NCBI RefSeq assembly: GCF_963678635.1 | Contig: NC_087064.1 | Location: forward strand, 42,540,411 to 42,604,410 | Direction of reading: 5' to 3' | Source: Symsagittifera roscoffensis | Taxonomy: Eukaryota > Xenacoelomorpha > Acoela > Convolutidae | DNA: 64,000 nucleotides | In this document: positions 24,016 to 35,199 of the stretch, one piece after another | Layout: every line of letters starts with the position of its first letter | Numbering within the stretch: position 1 is the stretch's first letter | Program-made: the position numbers and the translations under genes | The notes under the pieces: generated by a model | Database searches by the model: none | What the model saw: only the letters and a program-made list of their open reading frames with translations | Told to the model about the DNA's origin: nothing

Positions 24016-25159
24016 TTTTGTCGTCTCTTTGGGCATAGTCTCTTTTTGTGCTAATTTTTTTCATTTTTTATCAGGTGTTTTTCTCTTTTTTTTTTGCTCT
24101 TGCTGTGTTCTTTTCTCAAAAGTAGATTATTTACTGTGATTTTTTTTTGACTTTTTAATGTTTAATTTGATTTCAAGTGAGTTTAAAAAGAAAATTTATC
24201 CAGTTTTAATCTGAGCTTAATCCGGTTCAAATTTAGAGTTGTTATCAGTTAGATTTGAAATTTGCAATTAATTTCTTAAATCATTCCTTGTGGGCGAGTT
24301 GCGCGATTTCGTGGAAAGAGTGTGTGATAATTGGGCAAAGAAAGATACATTGAAAATTTACAAAAGAAGTTATATAAAAATAGGTTAGTTTTTTTAATAA
24401 TTTTTTTGCAACTTTATGAATTCACTACTTTATTCATTTAATTTTTACTGCCGAGTTATCAATATAGTGCTCTTGTATCTGAATTTGCTGCTTCAATAAC
24501 TTAAATCACTTGTTAGATAGATGTTTCAACGCTTAGAAAAAACTTAAGAGTTTTTTATTTGGTTTTTTTTAGATGAATGATCGTTGAAATCTAAAATAGG
24601 AAAGTAAGAAATTTTTAAAGAATGGTTAGTGTTTGAATATAATTGTTTGTTGAAATATTTTGTGCATGCGCACGAAGAGTGTCATCATCAAAAAATCTAT
24701 TGGTGAAGTCAGTTTGGTTTGTATCGGATGATGTGATGAATTTCAAAAGCATGCATATTATGTTTTTAGTTTGAAGAAGAGACCAAAGAAGCTCCTGCGC
24801 TTTGATGATCTTTAGTTCTTCGCTATTAAATGAGAATTCGTGACGTGGGTTTTGAAATAAACTATAAATTTTGTGGTTATATTCAGTGTTATGGATATAA
24901 TATAGTATATTGATTTCAATGGGCTGTAAAGATTCGTGAGGGAAATTAGTGGGCGGTAGTCATCAACGTCAAAGGAATTGGTTGGTGGGCAGAATATATA
25001 TAAATTTGTATTTTTTGTGAAAAAAGATCATATTTACATAGGATGCCGTGAGATTACTGTTTTTGTACAGTAAGTAAAACTTAGGAAGTATGTTGAATTG
25101 TTTTTTGAATTACTGAATGTAACTCTGTGTTGTTGGTTACGTGATGTTGTTTAAGATTT

Positions 25160-25489
25160 TTAGTCCTGTTGTATGAATTTGTAATATGTGTATGTGTGAG
25201 TCAGTTTTGTGCATAACACAATTTCATGCGAATAGTTCAAGTCCTTAGGTGTAAAGAAGTGAAAATTTAGTGCAAAAGGGTTAAATTTTTTGAAAGATGA
25301 CTTGTATGCTTTAGTGTTTTTGAATCCAATAGCGATGATGTTGTCGAATTGTTTGATTGTACTATCGATATGAAATACATATTCGGACTTAATGAAATTT
25401 GTCATTGCTAGTTGAGGGTTAGTAATGTGGTCGTCCTCATTGGGGCTGACTTTCATGTAGCGTGTGATGGTGTGGTCATGATGATTCAT
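25160..25489 (-). pseudogene. Retroelement 3'-region frame, copy 1
   Basis: A 109-codon minus frame including YMKVSPNEDDHITNPQ and FFTPKDLNYSHEIVLC. The counterpart in copy 2 (30439-29996) is open for 147 codons, so copy 1 has lost the upstream part. By position it should be the C-terminal part of an env-like or accessory product. I see no diagnostic motif. Confidence 0.4.
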
Positions 25490-25809
25490 GGAGAATCTGT
25501 TAGCGCGCGGTGCGATAAATCTGTTAAGTGTTTGGTTGAGTCCTGTTGTGGTGATTTGTTTTTCATGGAGTGTTGTTGTTACTTTGTGGAGGCGCGATTG
25601 ACATAATCGGTTGCGGTGTTGTATAAGGGAAGCGCTACTGGATTAGTACAGTGGTAATCTGATATCCAAGAAAGTCTGCGAAACAGGCTGTGTTCGTCAA
25701 CGAAATTCAGTTGACTATCGTTAGTGGTCGTATAGTAAGTATATTGAGGGAAAATTGGTAAGTAATTCACTAAAAATTCTTTGGTGTTAGCATGTTATTG
25801 ATGCAGGAA

Positions 25810-27745
25810 AGATAGTCGGGCTGATCGGGGGCGGCTAATTAGGAAATGAGATGTTTGCGTTTAAAAACTTTGTGGGCTCTTGTTTCTGTTATATTTGCTT
25901 ATTGTATTGAGGGTTCTGATGTTGAGGTAGAGTGCATTAGTTGAGGAATTCTTAGGGTGTTAGAGTTATGAAGGTGCTGTTGTAGTGTAATGAAGTTATC
26001 TAATCCATGCTCTAACTGGTTATTTGTTATGGGGCTAGGTGGGTCAGGTTATTTGCTCAACATCGGGCAAAGAACAGGAATCCGTGCATGGCGAGTTAGT
26101 TGTAAAGTTGGGTAGGAGAGGAGAAGTCGGGTCAGGAAAAGCAACTGCGATAGGAGTGGTGTTGGAGGTTGGATGGGTAGGAAAGCTACTGGTTGAGTTT
26201 TCCAATCTGTCGGTTTCTCGTGTACTAAAAATGTGGCTGTTTTGAGAACGGAAATTTATTGCGTGTGGCTTCTACAATCTGCACATTTTTGTCGTTTTTG
26301 TTTGAGTGATGAAGTTCGAAAGTGAAGTTGTGTATCTGATCTGGAAAAAATAGCCATTGATTTTAATTCTATTCTGGGTTACGGGCGAATGATCTTATGC
26401 TTTCTGATGGGATTTTTTCTAATGGTGGCATAGAGTAAAGTCTGGAGTAAAAAGATAAAATTTATCTTCATTGCATTTAGCTGTACTACGTCGGAGTTTT
26501 TTTCAGAACCACATGGGCCAGCTGTATCCCAACAATATGTGCGTCGTGAGAGTGTATCAACAAAATATACTTAATTTTTGTAGTATATTGTGATTTTTTC
26601 GTAACATCGTTTATCTTCAAAAACGTATAACGTTGAAACTTTTTTAGTAGACGTGTAGTACAAGAGATGTTTTCTTCGCAGTCGATGAAATTTGATCTAT
26701 TGCTTGATAATAAAGATCCTGCATAGGGTATTTTCAATACTTCTAAGGTAAGTGATTGTAAAATGTGTGTACATTCGAGTTCACATAGATAGTGAAGTGC
26801 TTCTAGTTCAGATGATGACATTTCTTGAAAAACTTTGCTTAGGGTGTAGTCCAGTTTCATATCTAGATGTATATCATATCGACTTGCTCCAAAATATATG
26901 TTTTTCTTAAGTGAGAGTTCTTGCAATCGTGGGCTATCTCTATCTTCTGAGAATTTTTCCTCAAGGGTTTACTGTGTTTTTAGAAAATGTTACCGGGATA
27001 TAAGATATTTCCTTTTTGCGTTTTTGAAATGGGAGTGCTGGGTTAATAATTAAATTTGCTGTTTTCACGTCAGAATTTTTTTTGTATTTGACTAGAATTT
27101 TGGGATATTGTAATTTCAAAAGTGGTTTAGGAGTTTTACAATCTACTCCTGTTTCAGGGTAAATTTTAGAAACGTGGTAATTTTTTTTCAATAACGTAAA
27201 CGTTTTTATCGTTTTGCCTATTTTGTTGTTAATGTTTGACTGATGAAGTGCTACATGAGATACTGGGCTTTTCGGGTAGCTGAACTTGAGAGGTGAGCTC
27301 TTATACTGCTAATGGGTTCTTATAAATTCGTGGTACTAAACATAAAGTGTGATTGTTATGTAGGTGGTGTAACTGAGGTAATGCTGTAGGTGTTGGATTT
27401 ATGTTATCTAGTGAATTATCGTAATTATTTGGTGTTGTAGATAGTTTCTATATGTAATAGCTAATATGAGCGTGAAGAAAATTTTGTTAATCGACTTAGA
27501 AAACATTCCAAAAAAGCCCTGCGAATAAAATGCACGCTACACTTGCTTGTTTACTCACTTGTGTATGTATTGCATTGTGTTGGAGATTTCGTTCATTAGT
27601 GAGAAGAGGAATCCAAAATATAGTCAATCTTTCTAATATGTAGTAGGGCCATCCTAGAAAAATTTTGAGTTAGTTTTTTGAGATTTTCAAAACTAAAGAT
27701 TATATTTGGTGAAATATCTTGTGGACGGTACTTTCCAATGTTAAA

Positions 27746-27753
<8 letters not shown>
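25810..27753 (-). mobile_element. Unique internal region between the two 2.84-kb repeats
   Basis: The plus strand is T/G-rich, so the minus strand is A/C-rich like element B's coding strand. Apart from the env-like segment no long frame survives. Gag and Pol are absent, so the element between the two LTRs is a 5'-deleted remnant of about 4.5 kb. Confidence 0.6.
26486..27191 (-). pseudogene. Decayed env-like glycoprotein segment of an element-B-family copy
   Basis: Two minus frames in tandem (27191-26961, then 26926-26486) look like pieces of one ectodomain. The second contains ALHYLCELECTHILQSL, YAGSLLSSNRSNF and a C..CTTRLL pair, a cysteine- and sequon-bearing pattern typical of viral-type surface proteins. 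Stops separate the pieces and no signal peptide or membrane anchor is contiguous. Strand, A/C-rich composition and position before the downstream LTR all fit an env fossil. The exact glycoprotein family is an inference. Confidence 0.5.

Positions 27754-27802
<49 letters not shown>
27754..27802. repeat. (TA)n microsatellite
   Basis: An A-run followed by about 24 TA dinucleotides abuts the T-run of the second LTR. The terminal part of that LTR (GACGGTGTACC and onward) is missing, so the microsatellite marks the truncation point. Confidence 0.95.
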
Positions 27803-27803
<1 letters not shown>

Positions 27804-27810
27804 TTTTTTT

Positions 27811-28120
27811 CGGCCGGATAGATTCGTACAACTTCTTAGTCTTATACCAATCTTAATCTTACTTTTATATCTCCTAGGCCCAATACATCTAGTGCATACT
27901 GGTATTTTCGAGTTTATTCTTGGATCTTCTCCAAAATTAGAAAAACTGTAGTCAAAGTTTATTCGAATTGTTTTGGTGCTGAAACTACAAGTAATTTCAG
28001 CACTTACAAAAAGTGTCAGTGTTAGTGATGGAATATGATTGATTATTTAGTTATATTTTATAATGATAGTTTTAGCAATAAAATAATTAGTTTATAAATA
28101 CTAGTTTAGAACTGGTTCCA
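27811..28120 (-). mobile_element. LTR of the element-B family, copy 2 (3'-truncated)
   Basis: Nearly identical to the LTR at 22900-23278 from its TGGAACC start (28120) to the CGGCCG block. The last ~70 bases are replaced by the TA microsatellite. Confidence 0.8.
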
Positions 28121-28124
28121 CCCA

Positions 28125-28448
28125 TCAGGGGTTTAGATAGTTTTTAGTTTTTAATTGTTTTTTATAGTGAAGGACAGGTGAAGTAGTTTTCCTGGAGAGG
28201 TTGGGGCAGTGACTTCGTGAAGAGAAGAGAGATGTAGTTGTTTGTGTAGAAAGAAGAAGAACACTTGTTCGTGTTCCAAAGGTGGGTCTCGTTTGATCGT
28301 GAATCATCTTGAGTGATCGTGTCAAGACTACAGATCGATGCAATGTTAAGCTTAGAGCTAGACTACGTGCGAGATGAAATTTGATTTTTTTTCGTGTGAA
28401 GTGCCAATGACTATGATTGGTATGTGAGATCAACACCGAGTTGGCCAT
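28125..28448 (-). CDS. Small open frame abutting the LTR, copy 2
   Basis: Same 107-codon frame as 23283-23606, with Thr for Arg and Tyr for Asn among the few changes. Conservation of the frame through the duplication is the only evidence for function. Confidence 0.35.
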   Translation of the reverse strand: MANSVLISHTNHSHWHFTRKKIKFHLARSLALSLTLHRSVVLTRSLKMIHDQTRPTFGTRTSVLLLSTQTTTSLFSSRSHCPNLSRKTTSPVLHYKKQLKTKNYLNP

Positions 28449-28774
28449 TGGCCTGTTTCAATGGTTTCCTCTGCTGCGGTGTTGAGTCAATTCTTTAAAT
28501 CTATTGAGGGTAGTTACTACGCCAACAAACCAATAGAATTTCCCTTCCAGAGTTGGAATGTAATCGAGTTTTCATCTACTTTGCTGCTCGTTCCTTTGGC
28601 TCTAAGATATCTTTTACCTTGCATTTATATATCTACATCTTTTTATTGAAGTCAATTTTAGTTATAATTTGTTTTTAGTTGTTTTCGCAAAAGCGTTTTT
28701 TTTTAATTCGGTTAAATTAAAGAGTCGCTCACCTTAGATCAAATCTCGTCAAAAATAGAGTTTAAGCCACAAAG

Positions 28775-28855
28775 CGTGGGTGTAGCGCGATGGTTAGACA
28801 GGCTATAGAACTTGCTCAGTACGTCCCTCTGGTTATTGAGGCCAGGAGTATACTT
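28775..28855 (+). repeat. tRNA-derived SINE-like segment, copy 2
   Basis: TAGCGCGATGGTTAGAC is a better A box than in copy 1. The B-like GGTTATTGAGGCC lies 49 bases downstream. Confidence 0.5.
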
Positions 28856-29995
28856 TTGTCGTCTCTTTGGGCATAGTCTCTTTTTGTGCTCATTTTTTTC
28901 ATTTTTATCAGGTGTTTTTCTCTTTTTTTTGCTCTTGCTGTGTTCTTTTCTCAAAGTAGATTATTTACTGTGTTTTTTTTTTGACTTTTAATGTTTAATT
29001 TGATTTCAAGTGAGTTTAAAAAGAAAATTTATCCAGTTTTAATCTGAGCTTAATCCGGTTCAAATTTAGAGTTGTTATCAGTTAGATTTGAAATTTGCAA
29101 TTTATTTCTTAAATCATTCCTTGTGGGCGAGTTGCGCGAGTTCGTGGAAAGAGTGTGTGATAATTGGGCAAAGAAAGATACATTGAAAATTTACAAAAGA
29201 AGTTATATAAAAATAGGTTCGTTTTTTTTAAAAATTTCTTTGCAACTTTATGAATTCACTACTTTATTCATTTAATTTTTACTGCCGAGTTATCAATATA
29301 GTGCTCTTGTATCTGAATTTCCTGCTTCAATAACTTAAATCACTTGTTAGATAGATGTTTCAACGCTTAGAAAAAACTTAAGAGTTTTTTATTTGGTTTT
29401 TTTTTAGATGAATGATCGTTGAAATCTAAAATAGGAAAGTAAGAAATTTTTAAAGAATGGTTAGTGGTTGAATCTAATTGTTTGTTAAAAAATTTTGTGC
29501 ATGCGCACGAAGGGTGTCATCATCAAAAAATCTATTGGTAAAGTCAGTTTGGTTTGTATCGGATGATGTGATGAATTTCAAAAGCATGCATATTATGTTT
29601 TTAGTTTGAAGAAGAGACCAGAGAAGCTCCTGCGCTTTGATGATCTTTAGTTCTTTGCTATTAAATGAGAATTCGTGACGTGGGTTTTGAATTAAACTAT
29701 AAATTTTGTGGTAGTATTCAGTGTTATGGATATAATATAGTATATTGATTTCAATGGGCTGTAAATATTCGTGAGGGAAATTAGTGGGGCGGTAGTCATC
29801 AACGTCAAAGGAATTGGTTGGTGGGCAGAATATATATAAATTTGTATTTTTCGTGAAATGGGATCATAATTACATAGGATGCCGTGAGATTACTGTTTTT
29901 GTACAGTAATTAAAACTTAGGAAGTATGTTGAAGAGTTTTTTGATTTACTGAATGTAAATCTGTGTTGTTGGTTACGTGATGTTGTTTAAGATTT

Positions 29996-30439
29996 TTAGT
30001 CCTGTTGTATGAATTTGTAATATGTGTATGTGTGAGTCAGTTTTGTGCATAACACAATTTCATGCGAACAGTTCAAGTCCTTAGGTGTAAAGAAGTGAAA
30101 ATTTAGTGCAAAATGGTTAAATTTTTTGAAAGATGACTTGTATGCTTTAGTGTTTTTGAGTCCAAGAGCGATGATGTTGTCGACTTTTTTGATTATACTA
30201 TCGATTTGAAACACATATTCGGACTTAATGAAATTTTTCATTGCTAGTTGAGGGTTAGTAATGTGGTCGTCCTCATTGGGGCTGACTTTCATGTAGCGTG
30301 TGATGGTGTGGTCATGATGATTCATGGAGAATCTGTTAGCGCGCGGTGCGATAAATCTGTTAAGTGTTTGGTTGAGTCCTGTTGTGGTGATTTGTTTTTC
30401 ATGGAGTGTTGTTGTTACTTTGTGGAGGCGCGATGGCAT
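29996..30439 (-). pseudogene. Retroelement 3'-region frame, copy 2
   Basis: A 147-codon minus frame homologous to 25160-25489, extended upstream (TTGLNQTLNRFIAPRANR). No domain recognised. It supports a longer ancestral product. Confidence 0.4.
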
Positions 30440-30636
30440 AATCAGTTGCGGTGTTGTATAAGGGAAGCGCTAGTGGATTAGTACAGTGATAATCTGATAT
30501 CCAAGAAAGTCTGGGAACAGGCTGTGTTCATCAACGAAATTCAGTTGACTATCGTTAGTGGTCGTATAGTAAGTATATTGAGGGAAAATTGGTAAGTAAT
30601 TCACTAACTTGGTGTTAGCATGTTATTGATGCAGGA

Positions 30637-30836
30637 NNNNNNNNNNNNNNNNNNNNNNNNNNNNNNNNNNNNNNNNNNNNNNNNNNNNNNNNNNNNNNNN
30701 NNNNNNNNNNNNNNNNNNNNNNNNNNNNNNNNNNNNNNNNNNNNNNNNNNNNNNNNNNNNNNNNNNNNNNNNNNNNNNNNNNNNNNNNNNNNNNNNNNNN
30801 NNNNNNNNNNNNNNNNNNNNNNNNNNNNNNNNNNNN
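30637..30836. other. Assembly gap (200 N)
   Basis: Exactly 200 unknown bases, a conventional placeholder for a gap of unknown size. It falls at the end of the second 2.84-kb repeat, as expected if the repeat defeated assembly. Confidence 1.
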
Positions 30837-30919
30837 GTCCATTCGAAACACAACAACTTCTTACAAGCTAGGAGGATAGTGTTTACCAACTTGCAATTTT
30901 TTCTGACAACTTTTAATTT

Positions 30920-31225
30920 GCCTTTGCGCGAAGTTTTTGCTCCCGTGTCATTTTTGGCCTTCTGACTCCCATCTCCCTGCAAGTTTTACGCAGGCTTTTG
31001 AACAGCTGATGCAAGAGTTTGAGGCACTAAAACGCACATGCCTGCCATCTAAAAACCTTCTCCTATCATTTTCAGCAAAAAACATCTGCTTAAATTGAAA
31101 CTCTTTTATAGAAAAGGCAGTGGAAAGCTTTTGACAGCACACTTGTGCGTTTCATGATCTAATACGCACATATCTGTTTTTGAATGTCTCTCCCCATCAT
31201 TTTTAGTGATTTTCAAGTTTGTTTT
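30920..31225. repeat. Dispersed repeat R2, copy 1
   Basis: Blocks such as GTGTCATTTTTGGCCTTCTGA, ACGCAGGCTTTTGAACAGC, AAAACGCACAT and TTTTCAGCAAAAAACAT recur in the same order at about 32998-33400. It contains two internal related modules. No coding frame. Confidence 0.6.
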
Positions 31226-31780
31226 TAATTAGTCCATTAGTTTTTCGCAAAACTCTGGGAGTTCGAAATTTGCCAATATCATCTGATCTTGCTCAGGATC
31301 TTATTATGCACGAAGTAAAGAAAATGTTTTTGATTCTGAAAGCGTAACGGAGTTACTCATGTGTGTCAATTTATTCCGCTCTGCAAACTTGCTGCTAAAT
31401 TCACTCAGGCTACGCAATTGGTTGTTTTAATTTTGTACTGCTCAATTTTTGTACTAGTGATTTGATGTTGTGCAAATTAAAGTTTTTTAACGAACAAGTA
31501 TTCGATAGCAGTTGAGGGGAAAAGGCAACTTTTGGGGATTTGCTCTTTCACAAGCAGTCTTTTTATCGCTTGTTTTTTTTCAATTTTTAGCTATTCTCTT
31601 CTTAATTTATCTAACACTCAAAGCAGCGTTTTTCTTTTTTTTTTGGTAACGCTTTCTCAACAAAAGATTGACTATGTCATAGCGTATGGGGACTTGGTAT
31701 AACATTTTGACAAAAAGCTAATATGGGGTACAAAAGTAGTGGGACAAGCTTTATCCGAGAGCGGTGGGAGACAAATTCCT
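31226..31780. other. No gene seen
   Basis: AT-rich single-copy-looking DNA with no convincing frame, splice signal or repeat. Confidence 0.4.
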
Positions 31781-31784
31781 GAAT

Positions 31785-31940
31785 GTTCCGACTGCCTTTT
31801 AAGGTTTTATGGAGCAGTAATAACATTTAAAAAATAAATGAAATAAAACAAGACTGCTCGTATCAGGGCTTCAGGGCTGAGCCCTGAATGTTCCGACTGC
31901 CTTTTTAAGGTTTATGGAGCAGCAGTAATAACATAAAAAA
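31785..31940. repeat. Short direct duplication
   Basis: CCTGAATGTTCCGACTGCC begins at 31788 and again at 31883. In both places a TTTATGGAGCAG segment and AGTAATAACAT follow. Confidence 0.75.
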
Positions 31941-31956
31941 ATTAATTGAAAAAAAG

Positions 31957-32839
31957 TAAAATGAAAATTTTTTTTTCTAAAATTTAAAACTTTTTATGAA
32001 AATCATCCCCCCACACGCCATATAAAGTACAAAAAGATAGATTTCGTTCCTTGTAACAAATAAATTATGGCAAATAAGCTTCGTTCAACCAATTTGGAGC
32101 GATTTCTAAGACGGATTAAATCTCCGCTTATTACGCGTTAATAGCGCGAATTATATTGCGCGTTAATTGTCCCAAATTGGTCATAATGGCCAAAATGCCA
32201 ATCTTTAAACCCTCATAGCTTTACGAAAAATGATCACAAGTGAAATATCTTTTCTAATTTAAGCTCAGGACAACAATAGCTTTCGAATGATATAAAAAAA
32301 TTCCGTCAAAAATGGCTAGTTAAAAAGTCGAAATTTGTCTGAAGAAAAAAAAACCCACCCCGAGCACAAATATTCCGTTACTTTCGTATCGAAAGTCGGA
32401 ACAATAAAATGAAAATTTTTTTTCTAAAATTTGAATTTTTTTTTAATGAAAATCATCTCCCAACACGCCATATAAAATATAAAAGGATAGATTTCTCTCC
32501 TTGTAACGAATCAATTATGGCAATTAAGCTTCTTTCAACCAATTTGGAACGATTTTAAGACGGATTAACTCTCGGCTTGCGCGTTAATAGCGCGAAATAT
32601 ATCGCGCGTTAATTGTCCTAAATTGGCCAAAATTGCAATCTTTAAACCCCCATAACTTTACGAAAAACGATCACAGGTGAAATATTTTTTCAAATTTGAG
32701 CTCAGGACAACAATAGCTTTCGAACGATATAAAAAATTCCGTCAACAATGGTTAGTTAAAAAGTCGAAATTTGTCTGAAGAAAAAAAACCCAACCCGAGC
32801 ACAAATATTCCGTTACTTTCGTATCGAAAGTCGGAACAA
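31957..32839. repeat. Tandem pair of ~440-base units with hairpin ends
   Basis: Unit 1 (31957-32404) and unit 2 (32405-32839) both start TAAAATGAAAATTTTTTT and end in ACTTTCGTATCGAAAGT plus CGGAACAA. That terminal word is a perfect 7-base-arm hairpin. Each unit also has an internal near-palindrome around GCGTTAATAGCGCGAA and TGCGCGTTAATTG. A complete duplication of an unidentified element or satellite monomer. Confidence 0.85.
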
Positions 32840-32997
32840 AAATAGTAAAACTTCATAGAACAAGTCTGACAATTTTTATCTCAAATAAAAGCTCAATTAC
32901 TATAGACAACCCAAGAGAGACGGCGTTGTTTTTGATTTAGAATTTCTTAAACCAATATTCGATTTTTTTTCAAGCGAAAGAAACTTTTTTCCTATTT

Positions 32998-33400
32998 GAG
33001 ATTTCGTGTCATTGTTTGGCCTTCTGAATCTATTCTCGCTACAAGCAATAAGCAGGCATTTGGACAGCAATTATGAGCTGTCTGATAGCCTTTTCCGTCA
33101 TTGTTAGCAAAAAACCAATTAATTCACAAATTGATTTAAAAAACTGATTGGGGAAGGCTTTTGGTCATCAGATAAGTTGGTTTTAGGGCTTAAAACGCAC
33201 ATATCTGATTTCTAAAAGCCTCCCCCGTGTTTCAGCGAAAACTATTCAAATCATGAGCTAACTGATTTTATTCGTTAAATTGATTGAGGAAGGACTTTGA
33301 CAGCAGATGTGTGCGATCGACAACTCTGCTGAGAACACACCTGCTAACCAATGGCCTCTTATATCACTTTCAGCGAAAAAAATCTATTCCTTTTTTGAAA
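32998..33400. repeat. Dispersed repeat R2, copy 2
   Basis: Homologous to 30920-31225 in direct orientation, so the two R2 copies bracket the tandem ~440-base units. AAAACGCACATATCTGATTT and TTTCAGCGAAAA are shared words. Confidence 0.55.
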
Positions 33401-34085
33401 TAATTGATTTTTTTTTGCTTATGATGACGCGTGGGAAGGCCTAGGTGGTGATGGCTATAAGGCGGCGATGGCTACCAATTTTTCGTATTATCCAAGAGTA
33501 TTTTTACCGGAGAAGGTTTACTCTTACTTGATTCATTATATCAATAACTTGGTTCTTGAAATTTAACGCTAGGGTTAATGAAGTTAAAGCTTAGGAAACA
33601 TATTTGTTGCAATTAATTTTGTTTGTTGAAATATACAATCAAGAATGTTGAAATTAATTGAAAAAAAAGTTTATTAACCGTGAACTATTTCAACTTCTGT
33701 AAGCTCAATCCAAGATACCAACCGGATTCAAAAGTGTTTTTTATACTAATGAGCAGGAATAGTATTGGTACGCGATCTAACAGAATGCCAAAAAGTGTGG
33801 CTTTTTTTATTAAATAGTTTCACTTCTGAAAGAGGAGAACGATTGAATTGAATCTATCTAGTACCAAGAACGGCAGTTCATAAAAGATTGTGAATAATGC
33901 ATTGTTTTTACAGACTCAAAAGAAGTTCGAGACTCATAACTTATTTATGGGTCTATTTACGCCTAGTTACAATAAAAACATGTAAAAAATTAATTTCTGC
34001 GGGTATGAGTTATGCAAACTCATCTTAAAAGGCAGCTGCAATACTTTTTCCAGCAATTTTTTACCAACACCGGATTAAGGAAGAA
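33401..34085. other. No gene seen
   Basis: Mostly AT-rich sequence. A short GC-richer patch (GGCGGCGATGGCTACC, near 33462) does not extend into an exon. Confidence 0.4.
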
Positions 34086-34790
34086 AAGCGTACGCACCCC
34101 TCCCTCCTCCCTCCCCCCCCCCCCCCCCAGAGATTCGACCCCCTGCCTACTGGAACCAGTTCTAAATATTTATGATGGAATACCACTATAAAATATTTAT
34201 AACTAACCAATCATATTCCTTCTCTAACATTTACACTTATTGGTAAGTGCTGAAACTACTTGTAGTTTCAGCACCAGAACAATTTAAATATTTAAATAAA
34301 ACTTAGATTACAGTTGTTCTCCTTCTGCTTAAACTCCAAGAACTAACTCGCATAAACCAGTATACACTAGATCTATTGAGACTAGGAGATATAAGAGTAA
34401 GATTAAGTTTGGTATTAGACTAAGAAGTTGCACGAATCTATCCGGCTGAAAATAAGCGTGACGAGCAGACGGTGTACCTTATCTGAAATTATTCTATGAG
34501 TATAACCAATAGGTCATAACTCACTACCCAAAAGGTCCCCCCTTTGTATTATTTTTGAGACACCGATTTTTGACTGACGAACCCAAAGTTTTTTAAAGGC
34601 ACCTTTGGTGCCCAAATATAATAACTTTGAGGGGAGAGCATCCGCCGAAAGGACGCAATTTTTTGGTCAAACTTTTGCAAAAAATCCCTAAAAATGACTT
34701 TTTTGTCCTGTTTTTTTTTTTCAAAATGGGGTATTTATAAGTGATTTGGGAGAGCTCAAAAAATCAATTTGGTCAGACTCCGAACGCCGA
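34086..34790 (+). mobile_element. hAT-like element copy interrupted by a solo LTR
   Basis: The left piece (poly-C, then AGATTCGACCCCCTGCC, to 34150) and right piece (CCAAAAGGTCCCCCCTTT from 34528, then AAAGGCACCTTTGGTGCC and GGGAGAGCTC) align in order with the complete MITE at 50105-50522. Its 5' terminal repeat is not clear and the 3' end is missing beyond about 34790, so this is a degraded relative. Confidence 0.6.
34151..34523 (+). mobile_element. Solo LTR of the element-B family
   Basis: It begins TGGAACCAG and ends TAACTCA, the same termini as the 5' LTR of element B. The 4-base word CTAC flanks it on both sides (34147-34150 and 34524-34527), a target-site duplication. Shared blocks include AAGTGCTGAAACTACTTG, GTATTAGACTAAGAAGTTGC and GACGAGCAGACGGTGTACC. 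No internal region adjoins it, so it arose by LTR-LTR recombination. Confidence 0.9.
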
Positions 34791-34938
34791 AAGGCGACTA
34801 AGACGACAATGTTTCAGTGACATCGAGGTCATCAGGACGAAACAAACGCTAAACTCAGTTTTTGGCAGCCCAGTCAAGTATGCGATCAAAGCAGTAGAGG
34901 AAACGACAATTGACAGATCTTCTCAGTCCCTATCTTAG
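34762..34938 (+). other. Weak exon-like open frame
   Basis: From about CAATTTGGTCAGACTCC an unusually GC-balanced frame reads ERRLRRQCFSDIEV and FGSPVKYAIKAVEE before a TAG at 34936-34938. No family is recognised and no clear acceptor is seen. It could be a gene or transposon fossil. Confidence 0.2.
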
Positions 34939-35104
34939 AAGGCAAAATGGATACTTCACCAGTACCAAGGAGGAACATGAAAGTTTTTGAAAAGAGTATA
35001 CCGAAACTCTAATCTGTCAAGCATTTTGAAATTTGTTTTGTTGCTGTGCAAACTTTGTGCTAAATACCCAACATTCATATCTCAAATCTACTTTGTAATT
35101 TTTT

Positions 35105-35190
35105 GTGGAGGGGGAAATTGCACGGCACAGTGTACCGTGCTTAGCTTTAGCTGTATTAATTGAATGGCCTATATTATTAAATGGAGGTTT
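35105..35190. other. Short hairpin
   Basis: GCACGGCACAGTGTACCGTGC around 35121 has 6-base perfect arms. Significance unknown. Confidence 0.3.
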
Positions 35191-35199
35191 GCACGGGTA

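Larger units (their letters stand above)
22959..25809 (-). repeat. 2.84-kb direct repeat, copy 1
   Basis: The block from CGGCCGGCTAGATTCG (22969) to GGTGTTAGCATG (25783) recurs nearly unchanged at 27811-30636 with offsets of 4842 at the left end and 4828 at the right. It comprises an LTR and the 3' internal part of a retroelement in minus orientation. The near-identity implies a recent segmental duplication or a tandem retroelement arrangement. Confidence 0.9.
27801..30636 (-). repeat. 2.84-kb direct repeat, copy 2, ending at the assembly gap
   Basis: Counterpart of 22959-25809. The homology runs straight into the N-run at 30637, so its true end is unknown. Differences from copy 1 are scattered substitutions and small indels. 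Confidence 0.9.

Noticed and set aside
25412-26245. Plus-strand frames in the T/G-rich retroelement blocks
   Set aside because: They mirror minus-strand A/C-rich element sequence and carry no recognisable motif; strand bias explains them.
30615-30982. Frames spanning the N-run
   Set aside because: They are open only because the bases are unknown.
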